Shown in pieces: positions 1 through 11,392 of a DNA stretch of 64,000 nt. The first letter of the stretch is position 1. Each line of letters begins with the position of its first letter. Position numbers and translations under genes: made by a program. The stretch is from Noviherbaspirillum pedocola (lineage in GTDB: Bacteria > Pseudomonadota > Gammaproteobacteria > Burkholderiales > Burkholderiaceae_D), in assembly GCF_016632335.1 (NCBI RefSeq), contig NZ_JAEPBG010000003.1, positions 248,001 through 312,000 on the forward strand, in the 5' to 3' direction. The notes beneath the pieces are model-generated. The model did no database searches. It saw nothing but the letters and a program-made list of their open reading frames with translations, and was not told the origin of the DNA.

Positions 1-663
1 CGCGCTTTTCGCCGCGTCGTCGAGCATCGGAAAGCCGCTGGATTGCGCGATCTGGACTTCTCCGGCGCTGCCGTCGGCGCGTACCTGGACCCGCAACATC
101 ACCGTGCCTTCCTCGCCGTTGCGTATCGAGCGCGGCGGCTGCACTGGCGGACGGTTGGTGGCGGCATAGCTCGCGGGAATCGATGCGCCCGTGTGCACCG
201 GCGGCGCGGGCGGTGCAGGTGGCGCGGGCGGTGCCACCGGTGCTTCCGGCGCCGGATTCGGCGTCGGCGTCGGCGCGGCTGTCACTGCAGGCGCAGCGGG
301 CGCGGCAGGTGGGGCAGCCGGGACCTGTTCCGGCGACGGCTTGGGCACGTGCTTTGGTACAGCGCGATGCGGCTCGGGCGCCGGTTTCACCGGTCTGGGC
401 GGTGTCTTCTTTTCCGGTGGTGGCTTGGCTGCGACCGGTTTCGGCGGCTCCGCCGGTTTGGGCGCTTCGGCAGGTTTCGGCGGCGCCACCGGCGCGGCAA
501 CGGCAGGCGGCGTCGGTGGCAGTAGCGTCACTTCGATCGGCACGGGAGGCGCAACCAATGGTATCGGCGAGTTCGCACGGTAGCGCAGCGTCATGAAGGC
601 CCCGCCATGGATCAGCAGGGACAAAAGGAGCGCTGCCGACAGACGTCGTGATGGCGCAGGCAT
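1..663 (-). CDS. TonB-like energy transducer protein (3' end beyond window)
   Basis: Reading the minus strand from the ATG at 663 gives an open frame to the window edge, so the C-terminus is missing. The N-terminus has a short basic stretch and one hydrophobic segment (about residues 8-25, SAALLLSLLIHGGAF), as in TonB membrane anchors. About 110 residues rich in Pro, Ala and Lys follow, with repeated KPAE/PPKP units. The visible C-terminal part resembles a TonB C-terminal domain: IPASYAATNRPP, then GEEGTVMLRVQVRADGSAGE and VQIAQSSGFPMLDDAA. TonB-family proteins carry proton-motive energy from the inner membrane to outer-membrane receptors. The start lies upstream of and outside dapB (which ends at 686), so the gene follows dapB on the same strand. 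Whether exbB/exbD follow cannot be seen. Family confidence is good; the transported substrate is unknown. Confidence 0.8.
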   Translation of the reverse strand, partial: MPAPSRRLSAALLLSLLIHGGAFMTLRYRANSPIPLVAPPVPIEVTLLPPTPPAVAAPVAPPKPAEAPKPAEPPKPVAAKPPPEKKTPPRPVKPAPEPHRAVPKHVPKPSPEQVPAAPPAAPAAPAVTAAPTPTPNPAPEAPVAPPAPPAPPAPPVHTGASIPASYAATNRPPVQPPRSIRNGEEGTVMLRVQVRADGSAGEVQIAQSSGFPMLDDAAKSA

Positions 664-685
664 CGAAACCTACACCGCCGCGTCG

Positions 686-1492
686 TCAGCGCAGGCCCAG
701 GACATCCTGCATGTCGAACAGTCCACGCTCGCGCTCGGCGAGGAAACGCGCCGCGCGCAGGCTGCCGCTGGCATAGCTGGCGCGGCTGGACGACTTGTGG
801 CTGATCTCGATGCGCTCGCCGATGCCGGCGAACAGCACCGTGTGGTCGCCGACGATGTCGCCGCCGCGTATCGTCGCGAAGCCGATCGAGGACGGGTCGC
901 GCGGACCGGTGACGCCTTCGCGCGCGAACACGCCGACTTCGTTCAGGTCGCGGCCGAGCGCCTTTGCGACGACTTCGCCCATCTGCAGCGCGGTGCCCGA
1001 CGGCGCATCGACCTTGTGCCGATGGTGCGCCTCGATGATTTCGATGTCGTAGCCTTCGGAGAAATTCTTCGCGGCCAGTTCGAGCAGCTTCATCGTCACG
1101 TTCACGCCGACGCTCATGTTCGGCGCGAACACGATGGCGATCTTCTCGGCGGCGGCGGCGATGGCGGCCTTGCCGGCGGCGTCGAAGCCGGTGGTGCCGA
1201 TGATCATCTTGATGCCGTGCGCGGCGCAGTATTCCAGGTGCGCGAGCGTGCCTTCGGGGCGGGTGAAGTCGATCAGGTATTGCGCGTCGGCCAGGGCCGT
1301 GGCGAAGTCCGAGGCGATTTTCACGCCGCTGTCATGGCCGAGGAAGGCGGCGGCGTCGGTGCCGATGCCGATGGAGCCGGGCACATCGAGCGCGCCGGCG
1401 AGTTGTGCATCGGCATCGTTGCGGATGGCTTCGATCAGCATGCGACCCATCCGGCCGGAAGCGCCGGCGACTGCGATTTTCATAGGATTCAT
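686..1492 (-). CDS. dapB: 4-hydroxy-tetrahydrodipicolinate reductase DapB
   Basis: This cytoplasmic enzyme reduces 4-hydroxy-tetrahydrodipicolinate with NAD(P)H in the diaminopimelate/lysine pathway, which feeds peptidoglycan. The 268-residue length is typical. The N-terminal Rossmann nucleotide-binding motif is [10 protein letters not shown] (residues 8-17). The substrate-binding and catalytic segment is [17 protein letters not shown], containing the His-His and Lys characteristic of the family. The start ATG at 1492 overlaps the bamE stop codon as CCATGA, so the two genes are probably translationally coupled. A second in-frame ATG three codons later (1483) is an alternative start. The order bamE-dapB is common in Burkholderiales. 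Confidence 0.96.
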   Translation of the reverse strand: MNPMKIAVAGASGRMGRMLIEAIRNDADAQLAGALDVPGSIGIGTDAAAFLGHDSGVKIASDFATALADAQYLIDFTRPEGTLAHLEYCAAHGIKMIIGTTGFDAAGKAAIAAAAEKIAIVFAPNMSVGVNVTMKLLELAAKNFSEGYDIEIIEAHHRHKVDAPSGTALQMGEVVAKALGRDLNEVGVFAREGVTGPRDPSSIGFATIRGGDIVGDHTVLFAGIGERIEISHKSSSRASYASGSLRAARFLAERERGLFDMQDVLGLR

Positions 1493-2106
1493 GGTTGAGC
1501 TGTTGCGGGGGTGCGGGTATCGGCGGCGGGAGACGGCGTCGCTTCCGCGGCCGGCTTGGCGTCGCCTTTCTTCTGCTTTTCACCGGCGATGCGCGACAGG
1601 TAATCGGCTTCGGTCGGCAGGTCGCCGCCGACGATGCGCGTCAGGCGGTTGTCTTCGAAATACAGCGTGACGCGGCTCGCGGTGGTTTCGCCATTGCCCT
1701 TGCGGATGCGGAACGGGTAATCCCAGCGGTTCGCATGGAAGACGTCGGTCAGCAGCGGCGTGCCGAGGATGAAACGCACCTGGTCCTGGCTCATGCCTTC
1801 GCGCAGCTGCGAAATCATTTCGCGGGAAACGAAGTTGCCTTGCTGGATGTCGGGACGGTAAGGGCGGAGAAAGCCGAGGAAAGGTTTGTCGCGCGTGGTT
1901 TGCACGGTGTCGTGGTCGGACGAGGTCGGCACCGAGGCCGGAGCCGCGGCCTGTGCCTTCGGCGCTTCGCTGCGGGTCGCAACTTGCGGATCATCGATCA
2001 GCGGATTTTTCGATGCGCAGCCTGCCAGGCAAGCCGCGAACAGCACGCACAGCGCACCTGAAGCAGGCGCCGGCAGACGGCCGGAGCGGGGAAACAGCAG
2101 ACGCAT
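1489..2106 (-). CDS. bamE: Outer membrane assembly lipoprotein BamE (SmpA/OmlA)
   Basis: BamE is a small lipoprotein subunit of the BAM complex, which inserts beta-barrel proteins into the outer membrane. The 205-residue product begins with a lipoprotein signal peptide: basic start, then [13 protein letters not shown], with lipobox LAGC. The central domain carries the SmpA/OmlA hallmark [20 protein letters not shown] followed by [16 protein letters not shown] and a WDYPF motif. A Lys/Pro/Ala-rich tail of about 50 residues extends past the conserved domain, which is longer than in E. coli BamE and usual in Burkholderiales. The gene is transcribed divergently from fur, the well-known omlA-fur arrangement, and overlaps dapB by 4 bases at its 3' end. 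Confidence 0.94.
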   Translation of the reverse strand: MRLLFPRSGRLPAPASGALCVLFAACLAGCASKNPLIDDPQVATRSEAPKAQAAAPASVPTSSDHDTVQTTRDKPFLGFLRPYRPDIQQGNFVSREMISQLREGMSQDQVRFILGTPLLTDVFHANRWDYPFRIRKGNGETTASRVTLYFEDNRLTRIVGGDLPTEADYLSRIAGEKQKKGDAKPAAEATPSPAADTRTPATAQP

Positions 2107-2123
2107 AGGGAAATCTCAGTCGA

Positions 2124-2152
2124 TTGAGCGAGGTGGTCAAACGCTATATGAT
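2124..2152 (+). promoter_or_regulatory. Predicted sigma70 promoter of fur
   Basis: A -35 element TTGAGC (2124-2129) and a -10 element TATGAT (2147-2152) are separated by exactly 17 bases, 31 bases upstream of the fur start. TTGAGC matches four of six consensus positions and TATGAT five of six. The site lies in the divergent bamE/fur intergenic region. No obvious 19-bp Fur box was seen around it, so autoregulation is not shown. Confidence 0.55.
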
Positions 2153-2182
2153 AAAGCAGTTCATCTGCATCCGAGCAATTTC

Positions 2183-2614
2183 ATGCCCAACAACTCCTCC
2201 GATCTGAAAGCCAGCGGTCTCAAGGCGACCCTGCCGCGCTTGAAGATTCTCGAGATTTTTCAGAACAGCACGGTGCGCCACCTGAGCGCCGAAGACGTGT
2301 ACAAGATCCTCCTGGCCGAAAACATGGATGTCGGCCTGGCCACCGTGTATCGGGTGCTGACGCAGTTCGAACAGGCCGGCTTGTTGAGCCGCAATCATTT
2401 CGAGTCGGGCAAGGCGGTGTTCGAGCTCAACGAGGGCTCGCATCATGACCATCTGGTATGCCTGGATTGCGGACTGGTGGAGGAATTCTTCGATGCGGAA
2501 ATCGAGGCGAGGCAGCAGAACGTTGCGCTGGAACGCGGCTTCAAGCTGACCGAACATGCGCTGGCCCTGTATGCGCATTGCACGAAGACAGATTGCCCGC
2601 ATCGTCACAGATAG
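2183..2614 (+). CDS. fur: Ferric uptake regulator Fur
   Basis: Fur is the iron-responsive dimeric repressor of iron uptake genes. The start chosen is ATG 2183 ([19 protein letters not shown]), giving 143 residues, the usual length; the frame stays open upstream but without family similarity. The N-terminal winged helix contains [15 protein letters not shown] and the recognition segment [16 protein letters not shown]. The C-terminal dimerisation and metal-binding domain shows [14 protein letters not shown] (metal-ligand His and Cys pair) and a second set near the end, [14 protein letters not shown]. The gene is divergent from bamE, as in Burkholderia and Pseudomonas. It ends convergently with the phosphoesterase gene. 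Confidence 0.96.
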   Translation: MPNNSSDLKASGLKATLPRLKILEIFQNSTVRHLSAEDVYKILLAENMDVGLATVYRVLTQFEQAGLLSRNHFESGKAVFELNEGSHHDHLVCLDCGLVEEFFDAEIEARQQNVALERGFKLTEHALALYAHCTKTDCPHRHR

Positions 2615-2648
2615 CCGCAACAGCCGATATCGCTGCCGCCGGCAAAGC

Positions 2649-3101
2649 TCAAATCTGCAGTTCCACGATCGTCGCGGCAACGGTGCCGGCATGGATTTCC
2701 AGGATTGCCACGCTCACCGGCAACTTGAAGCGCCGCGGGCCGGCGCTGCCGGGATTGACGTACAGCACGCCCTCTCTTTCCGCCACCTGCGGCTTGTGTG
2801 AATGACCGGCGATCACCACCCGCGCGGCGGGAATCTCGCGGCGCAATTCCTTCACATCGTGCAGCAGCAGGATGTCGATGCCGTCGAAATGCAGCGTTTG
2901 CCGCTCGGGGATATCCCGCGCCCAAGCGCCGTTGTCGTTGTTGCCGCGCACCGCGTCGACCGGCGCAATCCGCGCCAGCGCGTCGAGTATGTCCATGTTG
3001 CCGATGTCGCCGGCATGGATGATGCGTTCAACACCCTGCAAGGCTTCCAGCGCCTGCGGCCGCAGCAGGCCATGGGTGTCGGAAATCAGGCCGATTTTCA
3101 T
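2649..3101 (-). CDS. YfcE/MJ0936-type metallophosphoesterase
   Basis: This is a 150-residue calcineurin-like phosphoesterase. The conserved metal-binding motifs appear in order: ISDTHG (residues 6-11), HAGDIGN, VRGNNDN, and GHSHKPQV near the C-terminus. Proteins of this family hydrolyse phosphodiesters in vitro; the physiological substrate here is unknown. The start codon overlaps the hrcA stop by 4 bases (ATGA), so it is the last gene of a minus-strand set HAD-hrcA-phosphoesterase. Family assignment is secure; the function remains general. Confidence 0.85.
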   Translation of the reverse strand: MKIGLISDTHGLLRPQALEALQGVERIIHAGDIGNMDILDALARIAPVDAVRGNNDNGAWARDIPERQTLHFDGIDILLLHDVKELRREIPAARVVIAGHSHKPQVAEREGVLYVNPGSAGPRRFKLPVSVAILEIHAGTVAATIVELQI

Positions 3102-4123
3102 CCGTTGTGGCTCAGTGCGTTCGACAGCAGCTTGGCGGTGATGTCAACGATCGGAATTACCCGCTCATACGCCATGCGCGTCGGTCCGATCACGCCCAGC
3201 GTGCCGACCACCTTGCCGTTGACGTCATAGGGCGCGGCGACCACGCTCATTTCCTCCACCGGCACGAGTTGCGATTCGCCGCCGATGAAGATCTGCACGC
3301 CGCTGGCCTTGGACGATACGTCGAGCAGGCGCATCAGGCCGGTTTTCTGCTCAAACATGTCGAACAGCTTGCGCAGCGAGCTCATGTTCGAGGAAAGATC
3401 GGTCACCGCCAGCAGATTGCGTTCGCCGGAAATGACGACTTCGTCATTGTCCTCGGTCATGGCGTCGCTGCCGGCTTCCACGGCGGCCTGCATCAGGGCC
3501 GTCATGTCATCGCGCAGCTGGCGCAGTTCGGCCTGCAGCCTGAGCTTCACGTCGTCGAAACTCAGGCCGCCGTAATGCAGGTTGATGTAGTTGGCCGCTT
3601 CGATGAGCTGGGTGCGGGTGTAGTCAACGTCGGTCAGCAGCAGCCGGTTCTGCACTTCGCCGTTCGGCGCCACGATGACCAGAAGCACCCGCTTTTCCGA
3701 CAGCCGCAGGAATTCAACCTGCTGAAACACCGATTCCCGCCGCGGGGTCACCACCACGCCAGCAAATTGCGACAGCGAGGACAGCACCTGCGCGGCATTG
3801 GAAAGGATGCGCTGCTGCGATGGGCTTTGTCTGCCAGGCTGCAGCTTGAATCCGACCGTGGTTTCATCGATCGTCTGCACCGTGAGCAGGGTGTCGACGA
3901 ACATGCGGTAGCCGCGCGGCGTCGGGATGCGGCCGGCTGAGGTGTGCGGACTGGCGACCAGCCCCATTTCCTCGAGGTCGGCCATGATGTTGCGTATGGT
4001 CGCAGGGGAGAGGTCCAGGCCGGATATTTTCGACAAGGCGCGAGAACCAACCGGCTGCCCTTCGGCGATATACCGCTCCACCAAGGCCTTCAGCAAAGTT
4101 TGTGCGCGATGATCGAGTTGCAT
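3098..4123 (-). CDS. hrcA: Heat-inducible transcription repressor HrcA
   Basis: HrcA binds CIRCE inverted repeats and represses class I heat-shock genes, typically groES-groEL, with GroEL helping it fold. The 341-residue product has an N-terminal winged-helix domain ([20 protein letters not shown], then [20 protein letters not shown] as recognition helix). A central GAF-like dimerisation domain follows, and the end [20 protein letters not shown] is the family signature. I found no CIRCE element in the upstream region or near grpE, so its targets probably lie elsewhere. It sits 9 bases downstream of a HAD phosphatase gene. grpE-dnaK-dnaJ is 4.7 kb away and appears to be sigma32-controlled. Confidence 0.95.
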   Translation of the reverse strand: MQLDHRAQTLLKALVERYIAEGQPVGSRALSKISGLDLSPATIRNIMADLEEMGLVASPHTSAGRIPTPRGYRMFVDTLLTVQTIDETTVGFKLQPGRQSPSQQRILSNAAQVLSSLSQFAGVVVTPRRESVFQQVEFLRLSEKRVLLVIVAPNGEVQNRLLLTDVDYTRTQLIEAANYINLHYGGLSFDDVKLRLQAELRQLRDDMTALMQAAVEAGSDAMTEDNDEVVISGERNLLAVTDLSSNMSSLRKLFDMFEQKTGLMRLLDVSSKASGVQIFIGGESQLVPVEEMSVVAAPYDVNGKVVGTLGVIGPTRMAYERVIPIVDITAKLLSNALSHNG

Positions 4124-4132
4124 TTGCGTTAA

Positions 4133-4873
4133 TCAATCCTGTAGAACGGTTCGGGCGGGGCCCATCATACTGTCGTCCAGCCATTGCTCCAATTCAATCA
4201 GGCTGCCGCAAGTGGCATCCGGTCGAATGTGCTCGGGCATGTTGCGCGACGGCAGCATTTCCAGGCGTTTCAGCCAGACGGCGCGCAGCCCCGCCTTTTG
4301 CGCGCCTTCGACGTCGAGCAGAGGATCGTCACCGACATAGACTGCTTCTTCCGGCGCTACGCCCAGCGCTTCGCAACCGGCATGAAAGATCGCCGGATCC
4401 GGCTTGGCAGTGCCGAAGCGGTGCGCCGCCACCGACGCCTTGAAATAATGCGCCATGCCTATCGTTTCCAGATCGGCTACGCCGTTGGAGATCGAACCGA
4501 GCAGGAGTCTGCCGCGAAGGCGATCCAACACCGGATGCACATCCGGAAAGGGCGTCACCTCGTTGCGCGCGGCGGAAAATACGGCCATCGCCGCTTCGAC
4601 CAGCCTCCCATCCTCACCGCACTGATGAAAATGTTGTGTCAGAACCGCGTGCCGCAGCGCCGCCAGGTCGATCGCATAACGCGGTTCGGCGCGCATCAGT
4701 GCGAGTCGGCGCCGGCGCATCTCATCGATACTGTAGCCGGTTACCGCACGCGGTGCATGGATATGGATCCATTCCTGCAGCAATGTTTCCGCGCGAGAAA
4801 TGACGGGAACGATAGGCCAGAGCGTATCGTCAAGATCGAACAGGATTGCCTTGATTGCCGCCATGTTTGTCAA
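4133..4873 (-). CDS. HAD-superfamily hydrolase
   Basis: This 246-residue HAD phosphatase begins with motif I, AILFDLDDTLWPI, carrying the nucleophile Asp and the DxD pattern. Motif II is LLLGSISNGV. The loop near motif III/IV, RFGTAKPDPAIFHAGCEALG, contains the conserved Lys. Motif IV is YVGDDPLLDVEGAQKAG. A cap domain lies between motifs I and II. The substrate is not identifiable from sequence; it resembles YjjG/GS1-type sugar phosphate or nucleotide phosphatases. An ATG at 4864 is an alternative start. It lies upstream of hrcA in the same direction, with a 9-base gap, and diverges from nadK. Confidence 0.82.
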   Translation of the reverse strand: MTNMAAIKAILFDLDDTLWPIVPVISRAETLLQEWIHIHAPRAVTGYSIDEMRRRRLALMRAEPRYAIDLAALRHAVLTQHFHQCGEDGRLVEAAMAVFSAARNEVTPFPDVHPVLDRLRGRLLLGSISNGVADLETIGMAHYFKASVAAHRFGTAKPDPAIFHAGCEALGVAPEEAVYVGDDPLLDVEGAQKAGLRAVWLKRLEMLPSRNMPEHIRPDATCGSLIELEQWLDDSMMGPARTVLQD

Positions 4874-4935
4874 ATATTTAAGAATTCAAGCCGGCGTGCG
4901 CCGCGTTTCCGGGGAATTATGGTCTAATCTCGCGC

Positions 4936-5853
4936 ATGTCGCCCCAACCGCTTCCCTCCCGGCCGATGCACTTCAAGAAAATCGCGATCATAGGCAAACC
5001 CGGCGCGATCGGCATCGCCGAATCCCTGACCCAACTGGCCGCATTCCTGAAGGGCGCCGGCATAGAAGTGGTGCTGGAAGCCGAAACTGCAAGCAATATC
5101 GAACTGCCGCATGTCCCTGCCGCAAGTGCTGACGAGATCGGCCGGCAAGCCGACGCGGCAATCGTCGTCGGCGGCGACGGCACCATGCTCGGCATCGCGC
5201 GCCGGCTGGCGCCGTTCAATGTGCCGCTGATCGGCATCAACCAGGGCCGGCTCGGTTTCATGACCGACATCCCGGCCGAAGGCATGCTGCCGCTGCTGGA
5301 GGAAATGCTGGCCGGGCAGATGGAATCCGAGCAGCGCAGCCTGCTCGAGGGCGTGGTGATCCGCGACGGCGTCGAAATCTTTCATGGCCTGGCCTTCAAC
5401 GATGTAGTGGTGGCGCGCGGCGCCGGCTCGGGCATGGTCGAGCTGCGCGTCGAGGTCGACGGTCGCTTCATGTACAACCAGCGCTCGGACGGCCTGATCA
5501 TTTCCACGCCGACCGGTTCCACCGCCTATGCGCTGTCGGCCGGCGGTCCGCTGCTGCATCCGTCGCTGTCGGGCATGGTGCTGGTGCCGATCGCGCCGCA
5601 TGCGCTGTCGAACCGGCCGATCGTACTACCGGATTCCTGCGCGATCCGCGTCGAGGTCATCGCCGGGCGCGACTGCAGCATCAATTTCGACATGCAGTCG
5701 CTGGCCAGCCTTGCGCACCATGATTGCATCCTGATCCGGCGTTCCGGGCATGCCGCCACCTTCCTGCATCCGCGCGGCTGGAGCTACTACAGTACCCTGC
5801 GGGAAAAGTTGCACTGGAACGAATATCCTTCGGTCGAAGGTCAGTTAAAATAA
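4936..5853 (+). CDS. nadK: NAD kinase
   Basis: NadK phosphorylates NAD+ to NADP+ in the cytoplasm. The 305-residue product carries the GGDGTMLG motif (residues 79-86). It also has the family segments [14 protein letters not shown] and [20 protein letters not shown], which bind NAD. It is orthodox in length. A second in-frame ATG at 4966 ([13 protein letters not shown]) fits the start of the conserved domain equally well, and neither start has a convincing ribosome binding site. The gene is divergent from the HAD phosphatase and is followed by recN after about 80 bases, a common pairing in proteobacteria. Confidence 0.95.
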   Translation: MSPQPLPSRPMHFKKIAIIGKPGAIGIAESLTQLAAFLKGAGIEVVLEAETASNIELPHVPAASADEIGRQADAAIVVGGDGTMLGIARRLAPFNVPLIGINQGRLGFMTDIPAEGMLPLLEEMLAGQMESEQRSLLEGVVIRDGVEIFHGLAFNDVVVARGAGSGMVELRVEVDGRFMYNQRSDGLIISTPTGSTAYALSAGGPLLHPSLSGMVLVPIAPHALSNRPIVLPDSCAIRVEVIAGRDCSINFDMQSLASLAHHDCILIRRSGHAATFLHPRGWSYYSTLREKLHWNEYPSVEGQLK

Positions 5854-5931
5854 GCGCCCGGTCGCGTTCGCGAACTGATACTGATCCGCAAGCCGGCACC
5901 CTCCGGGCAAGTTTCCTTCTCTCCCTTTCAG

Positions 5932-7584
5932 ATGCTGCGCACACTTTCCATACACGATTTTGTCATCGTCGACGCGATTGAACTCGAGCTAGGTTCCGGC
6001 TTCACGGTGTTCACCGGGGAAACCGGCGCCGGCAAGTCGATTTTGATCGATGCGCTGGCATTGGCGCTGGGCGGCCGCGGCGACGCCAGCGTGGTGCGCG
6101 AAGGCGCGGCCAAGGCCGACATCAGCGCGGAATTCTCGCTTTCCCCCGACTCCCAGGCCTGGCTGCAAACCAATGAATTCGACGCCGACGAAGGCAGCGT
6201 GCTGCTGCGCCGGGTGATCGACAATGCCGGCCGCTCCAAGGCCTACATCAACGGCGTGGCTGCCACCGCGACCCAATTGCGCGACCTCGGCGAACTGCTC
6301 GTCGACATCCACGGCCAGCATGCGCACCAATCCTTGCTGAAAGCCGATGCGCAGCGCGCGCTGCTCGACAGCCAGGCTGGCCTGGCCGACGACGCCAAGG
6401 CCGTGGCTGCGGCATTTCGCGCCTGGCGTACGCTGGCGCGGCAGCGCGAGGAATTCGAAGCCGATGCGAAAAAGGTGCTGCTCGAGCGCGAGCGGCTCGA
6501 ATGGCAGGTCGCCGAGCTCGAGAAGCTCGCGGTCAAGCCGGGCGAATGGGCCGATATCAGCAATGAGCACAGCCGGCTGTCGCATGCGGCCAGCCTGATC
6601 GAAGGCGCGCAGGAAGCGCTGTCGGCGATTTCCGAGACTGACGAGCATCCGATCCTGAAGCAGCTGTCGGCGATCAATGGCCGCATCAACAAGCTGGTCG
6701 ATGTCGACGATGGCTTAAAGCCGGTGCTCGAAGCGCTGGAGCCGGCGCAGATCCAGCTGCAGGAAGCGGTGTATGCGCTCAACGATTACCTGTCCCGCGT
6801 CGAACTCGATCCAGACCGGCTGCGCACCGTCGAGGAACGCATGGAAGCGATCCATTCCACCGCGCGCAAATACCATGTCGACCCGGACGATTTGCCGAAA
6901 GAGCTGGAAACCCTGTCGGCGCAGCTGCAGCAGCTCGCCGACGCTTCCGATCTCGACGCGATGCGCGCGCAGGAAGACAAGCTGAAGAAGGAATATCTGG
7001 CGCTGGCGCAGAAGCTGTCGAAGGCGCGCGCCGCCGCGGCCGATCGCCTGGGCAGCGCCGTCACTGAAGCGATGCAGGACCTGTCGATGTCGGGCGGGCG
7101 CTTCGCAGTCGGGCTGAATGCCTGCGAGCCGGCCGCTTATGGCCTGGAGCAGGTGGAATTCCTGGTTGCCGGTCATGCCGGCAGCGTGCCGCGGCCGCTG
7201 GCCAAGGTCGCGTCAGGCGGTGAACTGGCGCGCATTGCGCTGGCGATCTCGGTGATCACGTCCAGCGCCACGTCGACGCCGACGCTGATCTTCGACGAGG
7301 TCGACACCGGCATCGGCGGCGGCGTGGCCGAGGTCGTCGGACGGCTGCTGAAGCGTCTCGGCGGCGAGCACCAGGTGCTGTGCGTGACCCACCTGCCGCA
7401 GGTCGCCAGCCAGGGCAATCAGCATTTCCAGGTGCGCAAGGCCACCGGCACCAATGGCAAGACGGTGTCGCGCATCGAGCCGCTGGATGCGAAGGCGCGC
7501 ATCGAGGAAGTCGCCCGCATGCTTGGCGGCATCGAGATCACCGCTACCACCCGCAAGCATGCGCGGGAACTGCTGGCATCGTGA
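5932..7584 (+). CDS. recN: DNA repair protein RecN
   Basis: RecN is an SMC-like ATPase that acts early in double-strand break repair. The 550-residue protein starts with MLRTLSIHDFVIVD and has Walker A GETGAGKS at residues 29-36. The long middle is helical and charged (coiled coil), with ELEKLAVKPGEW. The C-terminal half provides the signature KVASGGELARIALAI, Walker B LIFDEVDTGIGGG and the H-loop LCVTHLPQVAS. The stop codon shares one base with the hemH start. No LexA box was seen directly upstream, although recN is SOS-regulated in E. coli. Confidence 0.96.
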   Translation: MLRTLSIHDFVIVDAIELELGSGFTVFTGETGAGKSILIDALALALGGRGDASVVREGAAKADISAEFSLSPDSQAWLQTNEFDADEGSVLLRRVIDNAGRSKAYINGVAATATQLRDLGELLVDIHGQHAHQSLLKADAQRALLDSQAGLADDAKAVAAAFRAWRTLARQREEFEADAKKVLLERERLEWQVAELEKLAVKPGEWADISNEHSRLSHAASLIEGAQEALSAISETDEHPILKQLSAINGRINKLVDVDDGLKPVLEALEPAQIQLQEAVYALNDYLSRVELDPDRLRTVEERMEAIHSTARKYHVDPDDLPKELETLSAQLQQLADASDLDAMRAQEDKLKKEYLALAQKLSKARAAAADRLGSAVTEAMQDLSMSGGRFAVGLNACEPAAYGLEQVEFLVAGHAGSVPRPLAKVASGGELARIALAISVITSSATSTPTLIFDEVDTGIGGGVAEVVGRLLKRLGGEHQVLCVTHLPQVASQGNQHFQVRKATGTNGKTVSRIEPLDAKARIEEVARMLGGIEITATTRKHARELLAS

Positions 7585-8690
7585 TGCGCTACCAGACCGA
7601 ACCCGCCCATCGCCATGGCCAGATCGGTGGCACCGCCATCGTGCTGGCCAACCTCGGCACGCCCGACGCGCCTACCGCCGCCGCAGTGCGGCCATACCTG
7701 AAGGAATTCCTGTCGGACCCGCGCGTGGTCGAGATTCCGAAGGCGGTCTGGTGGTTCATCCTGAACGGCGTGATCCTGCCGTTCCGCTCCAAGGCGTCGG
7801 CAAAGAAATATGCGTCGATCTGGAGCCCCGATGGTTCGCCGCTGCTGGTGCACACCGTGCGCCAGGCGTCGCTGCTGCAGGGTTCCCTGGGCGAGCGCGG
7901 CCATCGCGTGAAGGTCGTGCCGGCCATGCGTTACGGCAAACCGGCGCTGCCCGCGGTGCTGAAGGCGCTGAAGGAGGAGGGCTTTGGCCGCATCCTGCTG
8001 CTGCCGGCTTATCCGCAATATTCCGGCACCACCACCGCATCGATGTGGGACGCGGTCTTCAGCCACTACGCCACGGTGCGCAACATCCCCGAGCTGCGCT
8101 TCGTACGCAACTACCATGACGACCCCGGCTATATCGAAGCGCTGCGCCAGTCGGTGCTGCGGCACTGGGAGGTTGACGGTCGTGGCGAAAAGCTCGTGAT
8201 GAGCTTTCACGGCGTGCCCAAGCGCACGCTGATGCTGGGCGACCCCTACCACTGCGAATGCCACAAGACGGCGCGTCTTCTGGCCACCGCGCTCGGCCTG
8301 TCCGACGATCAATATCTGGTGACCTTCCAGTCGCGCTTCGGCAAGGCCGAATGGCTGCAGCCCTACACCGCGCCGACGCTGCAGCGTCTGGCGAAAGAAG
8401 GCGTCAAGCGCGTGGACGTGATGTGCCCCGGCTTTACCAGCGATTGCCTGGAAACGCTCGAGGAAATCGACATGGAAGTCAAAAGCGATTTCCTTACCCA
8501 TGGTGGCGCCGAATACCGCTACATCCCCTGCCTGAATGAATCGCCGGCCTGGATTGCCGCGCTGGCAGGCATCGCCGAGCGCCACCTGCAAGGCTGGCCG
8601 ACGCAGGAAGCCGGCGCCGAACTGGCGCACCGGCGCGGCGACGCTGAAATCGGCGCCGCGCGGGCGCAGGCCATGGGCGCGCCGCGTTGA
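7584..8690 (+). CDS. hemH: Ferrochelatase
   Basis: HemH inserts Fe2+ into protoporphyrin IX, the last step of protohaem synthesis. The start is ATG 7584, overlapping the recN TGA by one base, which gives 368 residues; the longer open frame upstream lies inside recN. Family motifs are present: IVLANLGTPDAP near the N-terminus, the region RILLLPAYPQYSGTTTAS, the catalytic-His segment LVMSFHGVPKRT, VTFQSRFGKAEWLQPYT and VMCPGFTSDCLETLEEI. The C-terminal tail is Ala/Gly/Arg-rich and not conserved. Coupling to recN by overlap suggests co-transcription. Confidence 0.95.
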   Translation: MRYQTEPAHRHGQIGGTAIVLANLGTPDAPTAAAVRPYLKEFLSDPRVVEIPKAVWWFILNGVILPFRSKASAKKYASIWSPDGSPLLVHTVRQASLLQGSLGERGHRVKVVPAMRYGKPALPAVLKALKEEGFGRILLLPAYPQYSGTTTASMWDAVFSHYATVRNIPELRFVRNYHDDPGYIEALRQSVLRHWEVDGRGEKLVMSFHGVPKRTLMLGDPYHCECHKTARLLATALGLSDDQYLVTFQSRFGKAEWLQPYTAPTLQRLAKEGVKRVDVMCPGFTSDCLETLEEIDMEVKSDFLTHGGAEYRYIPCLNESPAWIAALAGIAERHLQGWPTQEAGAELAHRRGDAEIGAARAQAMGAPR

Positions 8691-8720
8691 ATTTCTGATG
8701 CGACTTCTGCAAACGCGGGC

Positions 8721-8748
8721 CTTGAAATGCCCGGTGCTATCCCCACTT
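8721..8748 (+). promoter_or_regulatory. Sigma32 (heat-shock) promoter upstream of grpE
   Basis: CTTGAA (8721-8726) followed 14 bases later by CCCCAC (8741-8746, then TT) closely matches the RpoH consensus CTTGAAA-N11-16-CCCCATNT. It lies about 50 bases upstream of the grpE ATG. This predicts sigma32 control of grpE-dnaK-dnaJ. Confidence 0.75.
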
Positions 8749-8794
8749 GCGGCGAGTGGTTAATTCACCAACCCGATTTCAGCCGGAGTTATTT

Positions 8795-9340
8795 ATGCAA
8801 GACGAACAGAACAACAATCTGCAGGACGAAGCCGCGTCCGGCGCCGCCGCAGCTGCCGAGGGCGCTCAGGGTGCCGAGACTGCCGAAGACAGGCTGGCGA
8901 GCGCGGAAGCCAAGCTCGCCGAGATGCAGGACGCCTTCCTGCGCGCCAAGGCCGACACGGAAAACATCCGCCGCCGCGCCCAGGAAGACATCGCCAAGGC
9001 GCACAAATTCGCGATCGAAAACTTCGCCGAAGCGCTGGTGCCGGTGAAGGACAGCCTGGAAATGGCGCTGAAAGTCGAATCCCCCACGATCGAATCCCTG
9101 AAGGAAGGCGTGGAAATGACGCTGAAGCAGCTTGCCTCGGCCTTCGAAAAGAACCGCCTGCTGGAAATCAATCCCGCCCAGGGAGAAAAGCTGGACCCGA
9201 TGAAGCACCAGGCCATTTCCATGGTGCCCGCGGACCAGGACGTCAACACCATCGTCTCCGTGCTGCAGAAGGGCTACACCATCGCCGACCGCCTGCTGCG
9301 TCCGGCGCTGGTGACCGTGTCGCAGCAAAAGGGTTCCTGA
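8795..9340 (+). CDS. grpE: Nucleotide exchange factor GrpE
   Basis: GrpE dimers release ADP from DnaK and reset its chaperone cycle. The start chosen is ATG 8795 ([12 protein letters not shown]), preceded by CCGGAG at a suitable distance; the longer frame begins inside the sigma32 promoter. The product is 181 residues: an acidic Ala-rich N-terminus, a long coiled coil ([20 protein letters not shown], then [20 protein letters not shown]), and a C-terminal beta domain with [19 protein letters not shown] and [12 protein letters not shown]. It is first in the grpE-dnaK-dnaJ set. Confidence 0.96.
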   Translation: MQDEQNNNLQDEAASGAAAAAEGAQGAETAEDRLASAEAKLAEMQDAFLRAKADTENIRRRAQEDIAKAHKFAIENFAEALVPVKDSLEMALKVESPTIESLKEGVEMTLKQLASAFEKNRLLEINPAQGEKLDPMKHQAISMVPADQDVNTIVSVLQKGYTIADRLLRPALVTVSQQKGS

Positions 9341-9354
9341 AGCTTCCCGGCCTT

Positions 9355-9380
9355 CTTGAAAGAGCCAGCTTTCTCCACAT
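9355..9380 (+). promoter_or_regulatory. Second sigma32-like promoter, grpE-dnaK intergenic region
   Basis: CTTGAAA (9355-9361) is followed by CTCCACAT (9373-9380), a near match to the RpoH -10 element CCCCATNT with a 12-base spacer. It lies about 50 bases upstream of the dnaK start. It would give dnaK its own heat-shock promoter in addition to readthrough from grpE. The match is weaker than the one ahead of grpE. Confidence 0.5.
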
Positions 9381-9431
9381 ATAGGCAGCAACGGACTTTT
9401 CGTCTAACCGAACAATCAAGGGATAAACATC

Positions 9432-11387
<1,956 letters not shown>

Positions 11388-11392
11388 TGAGC

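Noticed and set aside
183-596. Gly/Ala-rich plus-strand frames over the first 600 bases
   Set aside because: They are the reverse of the Pro/Ala-rich region of the TonB-like gene on the minus strand, whose C-terminal domain is recognisable.
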